A DNA stretch of 64,000 nt from Nitzschia sp. pyKryTriq1 (taxonomy: Eukaryota > Bacillariophyta > Bacillariophyceae > Bacillariales > Bacillariaceae): the NCBI GenBank assembly GCA_956465555.1, contig OY101116.1:1054001-1118000 (forward strand), given 5' to 3'. The notes beneath the pieces were generated by a model. The model had not been told where the DNA came from. It made no database searches and saw only the letters and a list, made by a program, of their open reading frames with translations. The translations under genes were made by a program, and so were the position numbers. Positions within the stretch are counted from its first letter, which is position 1. Every line of letters begins with the position of its first letter. Below, piece by piece: positions 43,309 through 56,753 of the stretch.

Positions 43309-43808
43309 CGAACGAACCAACGAACGGGCATAGACTGTCCTACCTTGAGTGAACGAACACGCCCGTCTCGGCGACCAAGAATGAAAGAACTTGTAGGCAG
43401 CAAGGTGTATTGGTGGTCCGACGAAGAAGGAACGACGGGAGAGGAAGATACTCACTTTGGACATGACATCTTGAGATTGCTCTATCCACGATTGGATTGG
43501 ATCCATGTCATGCGCGACTGACCGCGAACTCTACTAGACTAGCTGCTACCTCTCTCTACTACTACGGTAGAGAGGATCTTCTTTGGTCGTTGGAGGCAAA
43601 GATCGGCCGGCGTGGCCCAGCTCGACTATCCATTGTGGTAGAGAAACTACAGCAACGAAGTCGTACATGCGACATTCGGGGTGATCATCCGAAAGCACGA
43701 CAAGATTTTCAAATTTCTTCCGCAGTCGATGTTTTTGACTTCCATTTTCATTCCAAACCCATTTGGCAACGGTACTCGTATTTCTCTTATCGATATCACC
43801 TTTGCACC
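43309..43808. other. Spacer TMEM234 / CXC gene
   Basis: Holds TMEM234 3' UTR and the CXC gene's 5' region. The CXC reading frame is open upstream to about 43497 but has no ATG there. No other feature is seen. Confidence 0.5.
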
Positions 43809-45381
43809 ATGAAGGCCACCACAAGCCCAGACGAGATGATCTCCAAGCCTCCTGCAACGCAAGACAGGCCAGCGACAATTGCTTCGGACCACGATGATCG
43901 TGGAAGGCACCATTCGGAAATTCCCGCCACCCGAAAGGAAGAAGCACCGCATCGATTTTCTTTCGTTCCTTCTCGAAGTGACGAAAACGATCATCTTGCT
44001 GGTAATGCAGACGCACCATCCGAACCTCGACTTGTTGCCCTCAAGACACCGCCTCCTGTTCCGCTTCGGCGAGAACCGTCCCGCGGTCCCTTGAAGAAGC
44101 GGCCCACTTCGCCAATCCCGCATCGAGGAGCACCGTCTCACAAACCGTTGGTGGCGCAAGCGAGCCTTCACTCAATGCCTTCTGCACCTCTACTGCGACA
44201 GTCGTCGTCCTCGTTCAGCGTGTATTCGCACCACCAGCATTTCCCGCCACAGCTTTGTTTGACCTCGAGCTGTGGCCGACAGCTCATGTCAGAGCCCCTT
44301 CTTGCAACCCCGAACCATGTTGGCGTGACGCCTCGGTCGGCGTTGGCGCCTGGAAACTCTGATACTGGGCAGCTTCTAGCAGTAGGTGAGCCGTTGAAGA
44401 GGCATCGTCACCAGCACCAGCAGCATGGGAACGCAACTCCAGGCCTCGACTTGTTGGCGGATCAAGTGGTCATGAGCGGACGCCGCGTGGCGCATCCCGT
44501 TCCTGTCACTGCACCTCGATCGACAGAAACAAAGAGGCTGCCGATGCACGCGTCCTACCTCTCCTCCTCATCCGCGTACAATCATCGTCATCATTATCCT
44601 ACACCTCCCGGCGTGCCGCGTTCTGGCACCGGCTATTGGGATCAATCGTCTGGCTACGGGGGATACCACTCGTATCCGCCACCAACTCACCACTATGGGC
44701 GCCCATACGAATACGAGTACGAGTATGTACCTCCTCCCAGGGAAAGTCACGCCCAACGTATTCACACAATTCCTCCGTCTGGTCACAAGAATCATCAATC
44801 GAGACCTCGTGTCGCCGTTCTCAAGAAAGAGGTCGCCAAATATCCTGGTCCCTATCTCCCTCCAGAGGATCCTGTCGCATCACTTCCTGCTCTCTTTGCA
44901 GATGCTCCAACCACGCGCAAATCATGCAAGTGTGGGAACTCCCAGTGTCTCAAGCTCTATTGTGAATGCTTTCATAACGGTGCGCTCTGTGATAGCGAAA
45001 TATGCCGTTGCGCAGACTGCAAGAACAACGACGGTAATAACGAGCCAAAAGGAGCACGGGAGTATGCCATCCTCAAGATCATGGCGAAGCGACCCGATGC
45101 TTTTCACCACAAGGTCAAGCGTCGAACCGGGAACTGGTGCAAATGCAAAAAGAGCAAGTACGTGCCTCTTTCCATGCGTGTGTTTTTGTCGTGTGCACCC
45201 TTTATCTTCTTTTCCTCTGTCCATCGTTCTTACCTGTCGTCCTCTTCGTTGTCTGTCCTCCTATTATACTCCCTATAATCATAGTTGTCTCAAGAAATAC
45301 TGTGAATGTGTCGCACAGGGACGATCTTGCGGAGCGGTCTGCAAGTGCAGTGACTGTAAGAACATTGACAAGAAAGTTTAA
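43809..45381 (+). CDS. Tesmin/TSO1-like CXC (CRC) domain protein
   Basis: Exons 43809..45157 and 45285..45381 join across a 127-bp intron to 481 residues. The splice completes the second CXC half as CKCKKSNCLKKYCECVAQG. The CRC domain (residues about 370-480) has two Cys-rich modules (KSCKCGNSQCLKLYCECF, CRCADCKNND; then CLKKYCEC, CGAVCKCSDCKN) around a conserved linker with the RNP-like ILKIMAKRPDAF. CRC proteins (LIN54, tesmin, TSO1) bind CHR-type DNA (TTYGAA), and LIN54 anchors the DREAM/MuvB cell-cycle repressor. The N-terminal 360 residues are Pro/His/Ser/Tyr-rich and look disordered. The domain sits at the very C-terminus, ending in IDKKV. The start is the first ATG of the frame. Confidence 0.92.
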
Positions 45382-45564
45382 CATGAGCTACCCCCGCAAC
45401 GCTCGTGCTGGAAATCGTCAACGGTTTTGTGGCCGAGTTGTATCTACCTCTACTAGAGAGGTTGTCCTTCAATTTGTCAACGGCCAATGTTCCAGTTGTC
45501 GACACAAAGTCCCAGGTCTAATTTACTACTCCTGATAGAAAAATTTTCTAAGCTACTGATAAAA

Positions 45565-48500
45565 CTATCTCCCAAGCTTGTCGACAACCTCTTGTGCCAT
45601 CTTAATATCAGCTTGAACTTTCTTTCTTCGGTAAAATTGACAAGCGCAGCCATCACCCGTGCACATGATATCCGAATGGACGCTACCGTGAATGCGTTGT
45701 GCCGCGGACCAGAGATCCGCATAGCGAAGTTCCGCCTCGCGCAAGTTCTCCAACTTTTCCATGTAAATGTTAGCCTCACGAGGTAAGCAGTGTTTGCAGA
45801 GGAACCCCTTGGTGGAATCCACCGAGGCCTTGCAGCCAATGCAGGTGGCCGTCTTGACAGTAAACATCATTAGACTTCCCTTACGCGCAGATGGAGTCGG
45901 AATGAAAAGCTTTCGAGTATGGTCACCTTGCAATAGCGTCTTTTCCACATCGTCGATGATGGGCTCGAAGATTCGCTGCAGGGGCTTGGAGAGTTGGTTG
46001 GTCAAGTACCACTTGGCGTCCAAAGCCAAGTTGTTTTCCAAGACGTAAATAGGATCTTCCGCCTTTTCGAAATTCTTGGCACCCTTGGCGCCAGTAATCA
46101 TGACATAGGGCACACGATCACCCATCTGAGGAGCTGATCCTGCGTCACGCTTCTTCATTCGGGCCGCAAGCTCTACGTGAGCTTGCTTCATCTTGTAGTC
46201 CTCTGCCTTTCCTCCCAGACCTAAAGCATACTCAGCACCCTTGTTGAGACTCTTGGTAATGACCAAACGAGAAATGTCCATTTTGTTTTGCAGCAAATCC
46301 GCAATTTGGGATTTGACATAGTTCTTGGCTCCTTCCACATCCTGGTGAATCAAGATCTTATCCAATGACGTTTGAATGACCTCACGGACCAAGGCGCAGT
46401 TATCACGACGAACCGTCTCTAGACCCTTGGTGTCCATCTTATCGAACTTGTCGGGCTTGGTCCACATTAAACCAGCATATCGCTTCTTGTTCATAAGCAA
46501 GTACGGGAAGTATACCTTCTCAAATTCAAGCTCGATGGGGCTGGGAAAGATTTCAGAACAGCGTTCGGCAGCTTCCAAGGCAAGAGGAAAAGTTTCTTCG
46601 ACCGTTTTACATCCAAACTTGACCATGACAGAATCTGTGTCACCGTAAACTACCTGAGCATCGTGCTTGTATCCATTCGCTACCGTGTAGTTTTCCTCCA
46701 CAAATTCTTTGGTCTTTTCCAAGAGGAATCGACCGTACGAGGTGGTGGAAGATGCAATGGGAACACATGGCAGTTGACCCACTGTCGCTCCAGTAAAACC
46801 GTAGACCGAGTTGGCCGAAACCTTCAAGGCCAACTGACGCCCATTCTGGACGGCACGTTCGAATTCGGTGGGTGCATTCTTCATGTCCTTCTTGGCACGC
46901 TTACGGGCGGCCAAGAGCTCAGATAAAATAGTTGGCAAAATTCCTGTTTTGGTTTCCGAGTTGACAAAGACGTGACCGTTCTCGCTCTTTTTGTAAGTGC
47001 TTGGGTCGAGCTTGGAGACATCTGCCGGATTTACCAGAGTCGAATAGCAAAGATTGTAAGCTTGCATGATTGACGGGTACAAAGAGGCGAAATCCAGTGT
47101 GGCAATGGGAACTTGGTAATAGCTCTTGATGGGGTCCAAGACCGTGGCACCTTCGTACGCAACATCATCGGATTGAAATCCAGCCTTTTTGAGTGTAGGC
47201 ACCAACAACTTTTCGTTGCGGCATTTTCGCAAAATCATGGAAAAGACCTTGATTTGCTGCCCACGGGTAATCAAAAAACTCATGGGAACACCCGTCACAC
47301 GAGCCATTTCGATGTAGTTGACCATGACAGAAAGCTTGTCCATGAGACGTTGTGGGAGGGCCGCATCTTTCAGGCAGTAAACGGCGAGGCGGTGACGGTC
47401 TTCGTCGCTACCATTTTGCAAGTCGGAAATGATACTGTGGTGGACATCTTCCTTCTGTTGGCCAAGGTATTCGGCACAAACACTATTGAGCGAGTAGGAG
47501 CTAAGCTTGTGGTTTCGTTGCATGTAAGGAAGCATATCGAAAATGACGCGACCCTCGATGGTCGTCTCAATGTTGTTCCGTTTTCCAAAGGCCGCCGACT
47601 GGAAGGTAGTATCCCGCATCTTGGCTTTGCTTCCACGAATCCGACCCCAATACGCAAAATTCTTGACCACATCTGATTTCTTTTCCAGCGTCGCTGCCCG
47701 ATCCAACAAATAGGGGATGTCGAAATTTTGAACGTTATATCCCGTAATGACATCGGGATCACACGCTTGAAGAAACTTTTGCCATTTCATCAACAGTGCC
47801 CCTTCTTCCTCACTGGAGATGACTTGTGCTCCTACAATGGGTAAACATCCTCGGAGAGTAAAGACATTTTTCACCAGGGGAGTCTTTTCTCCGTAGACGC
47901 TCAGTGTGTTGGCGATTTGAATGACAGGATCCTTTTCTGCCTCGGGAAAATATCCTTTACGGCCTTGGCACTCAATATCGAATGAGAGAGTTCGAATAGG
48001 CGCCACCTTGCTCCACTCGCCTTCGGGTTTGCGGGAGATGACATCTGTGTAGGTAATGTCGATTTCCGCCTGTGAAACGAAAAATATATAGTTAGAAGAG
48101 TCGTCGTTGGCGTAAAAAGACAATATCTTTGCATCGCATCATCGTACCTGGCAGTGGGTCTGCTTCTTGCTGGCATCTCGTACTTGGTAGGTCTTGGCGG
48201 GCAAAGTGAGCCAACCAGCGCCCGAAATATCCTGGTCGATCATGTATCGAAGCACATAGGGCACATTGCACTCAAAGGGACTGTAGAGGTTGTCTCCTGA
48301 CACGGTCACACCCGCCAAGTCCATACCCTCTTCCAAGATACGCTTGAGGGTAGGAATCAAAGTCGGCATGGCGACATGGACTTTGAAGAAGTGAGTATGC
48401 GGGGATTCGTATCCCATAATGGACTTGAAGGATGTGACATAGCTGACCGATCGACAGTACTCCATGAGCTTGGTGCCTCGGGCGGCTCCTTCCAAGCGGT

Positions 48501-49071
48501 TGTTGAGGGAGGCCCGGATATTGGCCAGGTTCTCCTCTGTGTTTTCAAAGGTGGCATTGGCAGGCAGAGCAAAATAGCCATACGGCGTGAATCCGTGGAT
48601 AAAGACTGAAACCGAATTGCCCTGCTCCGTCACACCATAGGCGCGAATGACGGGCACTTGGCCGGTAGAAGAGCCCACCACGCGTTGGCGGTTCTCCTCC
48701 AACTCGCTGGGGTGCTGGTCGAGTGCATTTCCACCGATCATATCCATGTCGAACCACTGCAACGAGACATCTTGAATGTTGTCGTTGACTTGATTCGCAG
48801 GACGCAACCATCGCTGGCGCATCTCTTCCGTAATGTCAGAGAAAACGGAGTCATCCAGCGCGGTGAGATCCTCATCCAGCATGTCCTCAGGAGGTTGTTC
48901 TTCCAGCATGTCGATCTCTTCTTCGTCTGGTTCCGGATAGTAGTCGTCTACGTCTCCTCCCCCGCGAAGACGTTTGACCGGTGGAGCCATGAATTGCAAA
49001 TCTTCCTCATCTTCGGGCACAACTTCGAGTGCCAACGAGGCAGGCGCACGTTTTGTGGGGCTGCTGCTCAT
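45565..49071 (-). CDS. POLD1: DNA polymerase delta catalytic subunit
   Basis: Exons 49071..48148 and 48069..45565 join in phase 0 across a 79-bp intron to 1142 residues. Exonuclease motifs are intact: SFDIEC (Asp339, Glu341), GYNVQNFDIPYLLDR, and YCLKDAALPQRLMDK. Polymerase motif A DFASLYPSI (near 632), motif B LKVSANSVYGFTG and motif C YGDTDSV (near 782) are present. This is the replicative polymerase of the lagging strand, with proofreading. The C-terminal CysA zinc site (CIGCK, CKHC, near 1050) is complete. The CysB site, which in other eukaryotes holds [4Fe-4S] through four Cys, reads LWSAAQRIHGSVHSDIMC then TGDGCACQFYRR: the first two expected cysteines are Ala and Ile. An acidic N-terminal region (residues 20-75) precedes the B-family core. 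Confidence 0.98.
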
Positions 49072-50049
49072 TATTTCTGACTTCTTGAATACTATTGAAT
49101 GAATCACTCTGATGTTTCGATAACACTGAGTTTCAAGACAACAAGAGGTGTAGGAATACAACGATAAAGATGGAGCGAGTTAGTGATGAGCAAACAACTT
49201 TTATAATCCAGGAATGACACCAATGCCGCCGCATCTCCTGCTCCCTCCAACAACAGCGAGCCCGCAAAAAGCTCGAAAGCACGCAGCGCCGCAAAAACTC
49301 ATCAAACTCAACAGATGCCAAACGACGCGAGCACCGCGCAGATCCATGTTTGCGCCAATTTTTTCACAGACACAAAAATCATCGTCCGTCCGTCCGTCAA
49401 CACTCAACACTCAGGGTCAATCGTGGACTGTTCTATCAAACAATCAGACAGGATGATGGAGAAGCAGTCCCACCATGTGGGTCACCGCCCAACGCTCTTT
49501 CCTCTAAGCACCAGTAGCAATCGGCGATATAGATATGAAAATATTCATTACTGAATAGTTTTGTTTAAAAATAACGCTTGGCGATCTTCACTTTTTCGGT
49601 TATCGGGTTTTTTCCGGAAATGTATTTGCCATCATCGTTATATGAATACAAGTAGTAGTCTACCGGTAGGCGGCGTCGAGGAGACTTCTTGTTCGGTGTT
49701 CCTGTTGTACCGGCACCTCTCTGTCTATCGACCAGACAACAGAACTCTATTTACCTACAGCACCGACGCGCTTGTGTACAGGAATACGAGTACACTGGTA
49801 GGAATACAAGACTTGCTTGTGCTTCCACCCCCCTCTTATCTTCTTTCTTCCACAGGTTCAAAGAAAACTTGAGAGCGACACTGCGTCCATCCTTTAGCAG
49901 TAGGAAGGAGAATCATCATCATCATCTCATTGTTGAACAAGTATTAGCAGAAGATAACAGCAACAACCAAGAACTCAAACCCTTTGCTGGGACGAAGAGC
50001 ATACGTATTTCATAAACAACATTAGACTCATTCGGAACGAAGTGACACC
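49072..50049. other. Divergent intergenic region POLD1 / membrane protein
   Basis: 978 bp between the POLD1 start and the next gene's ATG. Several short frames on both strands are unsupported. I see no repeat or RNA gene. Confidence 0.5.
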
Positions 50050-51637
50050 ATGAGACTCTCAACTGCAGCTGGATGGATTGGGTTAATTGGCTCGTCCTTG
50101 TTGGCAGCGTCCGTCGATTCCACCAAAACTGCTGCTTTGAGAACAACAAGGTCCTTGCAAGTGGGTCCATCTTATGCCAATGAAGGCGAAGATCGAGTGG
50201 CTGGAATCGATCGTACCGAAGCCGAATGTATTGTGGGTGCCACTGATGGTGCTGGTGGAGCTGTAGGGTGGACCGAGATCAATTTCTACTATGCAATCCA
50301 CGCGAATGCGGCTCTGGATCAAGAGAAGGAGGATGATTTGCAATCTCTTTTGTACATTATGATTCAGACGGCGATTTTGTGGTGTACGTTGCCGAAAGCT
50401 CCAATTGTGGATGTCAGCCGCGATGGAGGTCGAAAGAACTTTCGGGAGCTCCTGCAAAGTAAAGAATGTGAGTGCGTTGTAAAGATGATGGCCCCATGAA
50501 GATATTGTATTGTTGTCTCGAATAACCATGCTAACAAGAGTGCTTTACATACGTATTGCAGTCCTCGAGTTCCAAAAGGAGCACAGGAGACTGACACCCG
50601 AAGAGTCTCGTCGTCTGGCTATTATCGCTTTCAGCAACAACCCGGTCGACGTCACAATTGATGATTTGTTCACCTTGGAAACTACCCCTTGTCAGTTCAG
50701 TACCTCTCCTGTCTGCACTATGATGGAAGGAAAAATGGGCATTACCGCCAATCTATCAGATAATCTTGATTTGATTATTGCTTCTATCCTAGACGCAATT
50801 CAGGAGGTCATGAACTTGGACTTCCTCGTTGGACTACTTTGCACTGAAGAACCTTGCAGTGTCACAAAGGTTGAGTATTGGGGTGATACCCTCGCTCAAG
50901 TCGAATCCAATGTGGATTTGATCTTGGGAGCAGAAAAGGAAGAAGACGAAGCACGAGACGGTGATGAGACGCCAATCTTTCTTTTTGCAGCCGTTCCGTT
51001 GGTTCTTCTTGCCGCCTTCATGTTTCTGATGGCCCACAACAGGCAAAATCGACAGATATTGACGCCTGCTGAATTTGCCGATCTCGAAGACTACATCATT
51101 ACAGGAACTGGTGACCCACCCCGGTCATTCCACGAAGGCATGTATCACTACACTCGTGCTGGTGCAAGATATCTCTCTACAAATTGTCGGGGCTGTCATG
51201 AAACTCGCAAGATGGGTATGCTGCACTCCTTCTCTGACCTGCATCCTATCAACGAAGACCGCATGTACGATGCAACAGGTCGATCAATTAGCTATTCATA
51301 TGATGAGAATTCGGTGAGCACTGGTGAAGTTGACGTCGACCCATCTTCCCATAGAAAACTCTTCCTTGTTCAGCCTTCTGAAAAAAACCTTGGACAAAAG
51401 GCGTCAACGGTGGATGTGCACCAATGTTCGAGTGCGACATGCCGTATCTGCGCATACAAGCCCAAAGACGTTGCCTTCGTGGTGGCTCCTCGTGACGAAG
51501 AACGAGCATCAATGAGCTACCTACCTGGTGCGTACGCTGTTGACCTCCATAATGATTCTGGCTCCTGGAGTGCTGGGCAAGATTCTGCCTCTTTGGAACA
51601 AGATTCTATCTCGATGGAACAACAAAATTCTATCTAG
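50050..51637 (+). CDS. Unknown type I membrane protein with cytosolic Cys motifs
   Basis: Exons 50050..50467 and 50562..51637 (94-bp intron) join to 497 residues. I do not recognise the family. The N-terminus is a signal peptide (LSTAAGWIGLIGSSLLAASV). The lumenal/extracellular part, residues about 25-275, contains scattered Cys (AECIVG, TTPCQFSTSPVCTMM, LLCTEEPCSV) that may form disulfides. A single membrane span follows near residues 279-299 (FLFAAVPLVLLAAFMFLMA). The cytosolic tail has two small Cys clusters, NCRGCHETRKMG and HQCSSATCRICAYKP, and ends with a short repeated DSASLEQDSISMEQQNS. The topology suggests a surface or endomembrane protein; the function is unknown. It is divergent from POLD1. 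Confidence 0.8.
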
Positions 51638-52681
51638 AGACCTCATATGCTCTGCATCAATGCATCCGACTGTTGGAAAGTCCAAAGAAGAACAGGTTTG
51701 AATGTCAACCTGTACTTCTATACTCCCAAGTCTCTGATATCAATACGATTTCCCTCTAGAGACCAGATTGATTGGTACTTCGTTGTTTCGCGACGGAAGA
51801 TCAATCATCCATTCACTCATAACTTATATCCCATGATAGAGTAAGATCATTTTCATGTTGTTCCAACGAGCTTGTCTATATTTCGTACGAAGTAGTATCA
51901 ATGCTCTAGTAGAGGTTTCCTCCTCTTTCCGAGTACTGTAGAAAGAGTGAATTGATTCTGACTACTACTAGAGTAGACTACTATGAACGGTACTACGTAC
52001 TTGCTCCTTGCCCTACTTGTACATTACCGGCATGATACAGTAGACAGGTACAGTACCGTTATGTACTGCCATCGCTAATTTTTTGGTTGCAGATGACCGG
52101 GTCGGCGGCCAGGCGGTGAGACCTGATGCCTGAGGCGAGACCTGCGAGCGAGGAGCGAGGAGACACGAGCGCGCGAGCGAGCGAGCAGACATCGCACATT
52201 TGACACGTACGAGTACTTCATACTCGTACTGTACATATTTCGTAACGGTACTGTAGTTTGTTTCCAGAGTTCGTGCTCCCCATCCTGGACCTCGTAATGA
52301 TAAGGTCATGCCATCGCCGATAGTCGACAAAACACAAAACCAACTCCCATTTTCATCATCAAACGCACGCCAGCTCGCCTGCGCAAACGTTCGGATCTCG
52401 AAGAAGTCGACAACACTTTCCCTTTCGCACAAAATTTTTAAACATTGGCGTCTACGACAAACCTGGTACATTTTCCACAGCAAATACAAAATTAGACACG
52501 CCACGAATAAATAATACCAGGTACGCGAATTTCCACGACGATATTGTACTAGGGACCTAGTAGAGACAGAAACTACCGGCAAACGTGCCGAACACCGTTC
52601 CAACCCAACGACAATCATCGTCGCACAGCCCCGCAGCGCCGTAAAAAAAAGACACTTTTTTCCCAAAACAAGACTATCATC
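51638..52681. other. Intergenic upstream of histone H3
   Basis: Includes 3' UTR of the membrane protein gene and the H3 promoter. It contains a GAGC-rich block (52130-52188) and several TACTAG/GTAC words. A long antisense open frame overlaps H3 and is rejected. Confidence 0.5.
52130..52188. repeat. GAGC/GCGA-rich low-complexity block
   Basis: Purine-rich sequence made mostly of GAGC and GCGA words, about 500 bp upstream of the H3 ATG. Simple sequence; no function assigned. Confidence 0.6.
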
Positions 52682-53523
<842 letters not shown>

Positions 53524-53893
53524 TCATGAGTCCTGCAGCAGCCTGGCATCTAGTGCAGCGCAGTTGACGATTCGGGGATCGAAACGTTGTCTCTTTACAT
53601 TAGTGTAGAAGATAGAACATCACATCACAAACAATCTTGTTGGGACTTGTACCTCCTACATATTATACAATAAGGGCAATGGAGAGAGGAAATACTATAG
53701 GACGGATAATTTCTTGGTAACGCCCTACATAAGCCCCTATTGTATGTTTCGCTTTCGTCTACAATTATCCGCCCATGGGTGTTGATTGTGTTTGTGTCAT
53801 GGTCTGCGGTGTCACCACCATAGTTACTGGTATTTTGCACATCATGCTTCTCTGTTGAAAGATCGTTCCTATTCGTTTTACCTGTACACGGCT
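53524..53893. other. Convergent spacer H3/TMEM87-like
   Basis: Probably 3' UTRs. I looked for the animal-type histone 3' stem-loop downstream of H3 and did not see a convincing one; with introns present, polyadenylation is likely. Confidence 0.45.
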
Positions 53894-55999
53894 TTAATAG
53901 GTATCTATTTTGACTGGCTCGTCACTGAAAACCACTTCACCATCGTTCTCGTCATCGCTATCGTCCATCGCTGATGGCACCACTCCCATTTCAAATTCAC
54001 CGCCGTCCTCGTTTTCGTCGTCCCCACCAGCTTTCATTGAAGGTAGTTGCATTACAAAGGCATACTCCTTAGCATTCTCTTGAGGTCGCCACAGAATGGC
54101 CACTCCGGTAAGAACGAAAAGGTAATTGAGCTCCATGGAGGCATCCAGGATCCTTTTATAAAGTGGAGACAAAAGAAAGGGTGAGCCGGATCAAATTGGA
54201 CGCGATGCTGTCGACTGGAAACTGGATTCGAAAAATTTGTACGTACCATGCTTGGTCTTCGTCGACAATCCCCTGATCGTAACTGTCTACGATTCCAAAG
54301 ACCGACCACACCACAGCAAACAGGATGGAAAATAGTAGAATCGATCGAAGTCGCAAGTATCGAAGCAATTTTGATGTTTGACTCATGCCCTCCAAATACT
54401 CCATAGTCGCATTCAAGGAGTCAATGATCCACAAATAGAACAGGACATCAATCAAGGCTATCACCAGACTCAAGATGGACACAATGTCGAACAGTTCGTC
54501 CTCTTCTTCTTGGCTGATCTTTTGGACTTCAGTGTACGCAACCACCGTCATGGTGTCTCGGACAAGTGATACGACAATGTAGAGTCCGCCCATATAATTG
54601 ATCCTATTCATCACTGCACCAAGATCGTCTCGAACCACGCCCCATCCGAGAGCGACCATGACAATCAAACATCTAGAAATGCCTCGTTTCAGTACACCCA
54701 CAACGACGCCTTGCAGAAAAGGGAGAATGTTGGATGAGCAACGCGCAACAACTACTCGAGCATAGCAGGAGCCCATGGGCAAACGCCGTTGCTCTCACAA
54801 CTTACCAATATAAAAGGCTGCCCAGAATCGATTTCCTTCCTCGTTCCACACAAAGAGGTCCCCTGTTCGAAAGAACAATTCCAAACATCCCATTGCAATC
54901 GTTCCGAAAATCCAGCCCTGGATTGGAATGTTGCCGTCCTCGTACATCTTCATGGTAATGCCATACCACAACATGAGACCAAAGTACACAAAGAAAAGGC
55001 CCGCAAAAAAGTACATCAAACCGAAGAGATCTCCAGGCAAGTATCCATGGCGCGATTTCCATTCCATACCACCCTCTACAATGACGGGACGCCCGGCATC
55101 ATTGCAGTTGGCAAAGATTACGGCATACTTGCCCGAAGTGCCTTCTTTCTCTTCGAATTTTCCATACTTGAGGTAGTTGTCATAGTCGCCGGTGGCAGGA
55201 ATATTGACAAGTCGGTGCTTTCCTTTAAACTTTTGCCCGTCCATAATCAGTCGACCGTAGGAAGTACCGCTGCACAAACCCAAATCAATAGCATCATTGC
55301 TGCAACAGTATCGTAGGACTCCGTCTTGTGTTCTCGCACCAATACCCAAGTTGATCCAATCGCATCCCGTTCGAGAACTGGAACAGTCCGAAGGCTACGC
55401 AAGAAAAATTCAATGTAACATGATTGATGTAATGAGGGCACCAGTCCAGCAACAACAACCAAAAACTCTGTCGCTCCTTGATTTCGACGCAAGTACGTAC
55501 CAGATTAAAGACAGCAATGTCTATAGCAGATCCTTCCATATCAAAATCTTTCTGATCCAGCTGTCGACGATTCCTGCCTCCTCCTTTGTTGAGACTGTCA
55601 TCGTCTTGGTTGGCGACGTCGTAGACATCATCCGTCCCTTCCGTAAATTCATCGTCGTCGACTACAAAATCGCCAGTTCCGACTGTGAAGAATCGCAGTT
55701 TGGACAAATCAATATAACCCGGAGCGACAAGAAAACCTTCCACATAGTGAATATATTCCGACTAGAAACAGAAAGGAGATAAGAGTGTTTAGTGGTTGTG
55801 GAGAAAGAAAGATTTTGTATGTATTCATTCTTTAAGCTTCTCACGCGAAAACAAAAAGCACGTGTTCGATGATTCGTTTCACCATAGCATTACTTACGGC
55901 TGGTTCTAATAACAGGCTAAAGGGACGAATCTCCGAATACACAGCGGGAAGAATCGCCAGCAGGCAAAAGACGAGGTTCCGGCTAAGTCGAGGCACCAT
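53894..55999 (-). CDS. TMEM87/GPR107-like seven-membrane-span protein (GOST family)
   Basis: Five exons (55999..55898, 55761..55501, 55394..54806, 54709..54247, 54152..53894) close in frame to 557 residues. The N-terminus is a signal peptide (NLVFCLLAILPAVYS). A lumenal domain of about 250 residues follows with paired Cys (SDCSSSRTGCDW, LRYCCSN, GLCSGTS, FANCNDAG). Then come seven hydrophobic spans, starting LFGLMYFFAGLFFVYFGLML and GWIFGTIAMGCLELFFR, with the family words SLGWGVV-like VALGWGVVRDDLG and AILWRPQENAKEYAF. The tail is acidic. GOST proteins (TMEM87, GPR107/108) sit in the Golgi and act in retrograde trafficking or as ion-conducting proteins. An in-frame ATG at 56017 is an alternative start; 55999 has the better context and leaves a cleaner signal peptide. 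Confidence 0.88.
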
Positions 56000-56753
56000 G
56001 GTTCCAAACAATGTCATTGTCGGCGCTGCGCTGCTACCTATCAAATATAGTAATATCCGCCATTGTGCCTGTTGTTTTCCTGTCGTGACTCGTGACCTTC
56101 GACCTTCGCGGGTGCTTTTGCTTTCTTGGCGGGTGAGTTGCACGGCGGGCGCTTCCTTCTTTCCGTTCGTTGCGTTGATACACGATTTGAAAACGACTAA
56201 ATGGACCAATCCTTGCGTCGACCTCAAAACTCAAAAGCAAGTAGTCGAAAAAGCAAAGAGAGCGCTCCGATCTTCTATCTGCGGCCACAACTGCGCCGGT
56301 ACGTGTACGAGTATTGGTGTTAGACGGTACGACCCGATCAGCGCGCGAGAGGCCACGCAAACGCAACACATACCATCCGAAATGAAATACCGGTAATAAT
56401 GAATTCCCGCCATTAATGGTATCGATCTTTCAACCTACTCTCGTGCGGAACTCTTGTGATTGCCTTTTTGTCACACACAACGTTGCTTTCAGTCATTGCT
56501 GCCGACAGGCCTCAAGCCTCACCCTCACAATTTGACTTTCGACAACAACAACGACGACGAGAGGTACTTCGTAGGTTTCAACAACCTTGCGTCTTGCGTA
56601 ATCGTACTGTACAGTACAGGACGTACAACTAACAGTCGCAGTAGACCATCGATCCTACCGTACGAATACATGTGCATGCGAATACATCACGAAACGCAAC
56701 GTGGTACGAGTACTTCCCCCCAAGAATCTTGATCCCATCTGGTACGATCTACG
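56000..56753. other. Divergent intergenic region TMEM87-like / TFIIIC-like
   Basis: 754 bp between start codons with several unsupported short frames. No repeat or RNA gene is seen. Confidence 0.5.

Noticed and set aside
43497-43808. N-terminal extension of the CXC protein
   Set aside because: The frame is open but contains no ATG before 43809, and its sequence looks like 5' UTR.
53524-53640. Animal-type histone 3' stem-loop downstream of H3
   Set aside because: No GGCTCTTTTCAGAGCC-like hairpin was found; the gene has introns and is probably polyadenylated.
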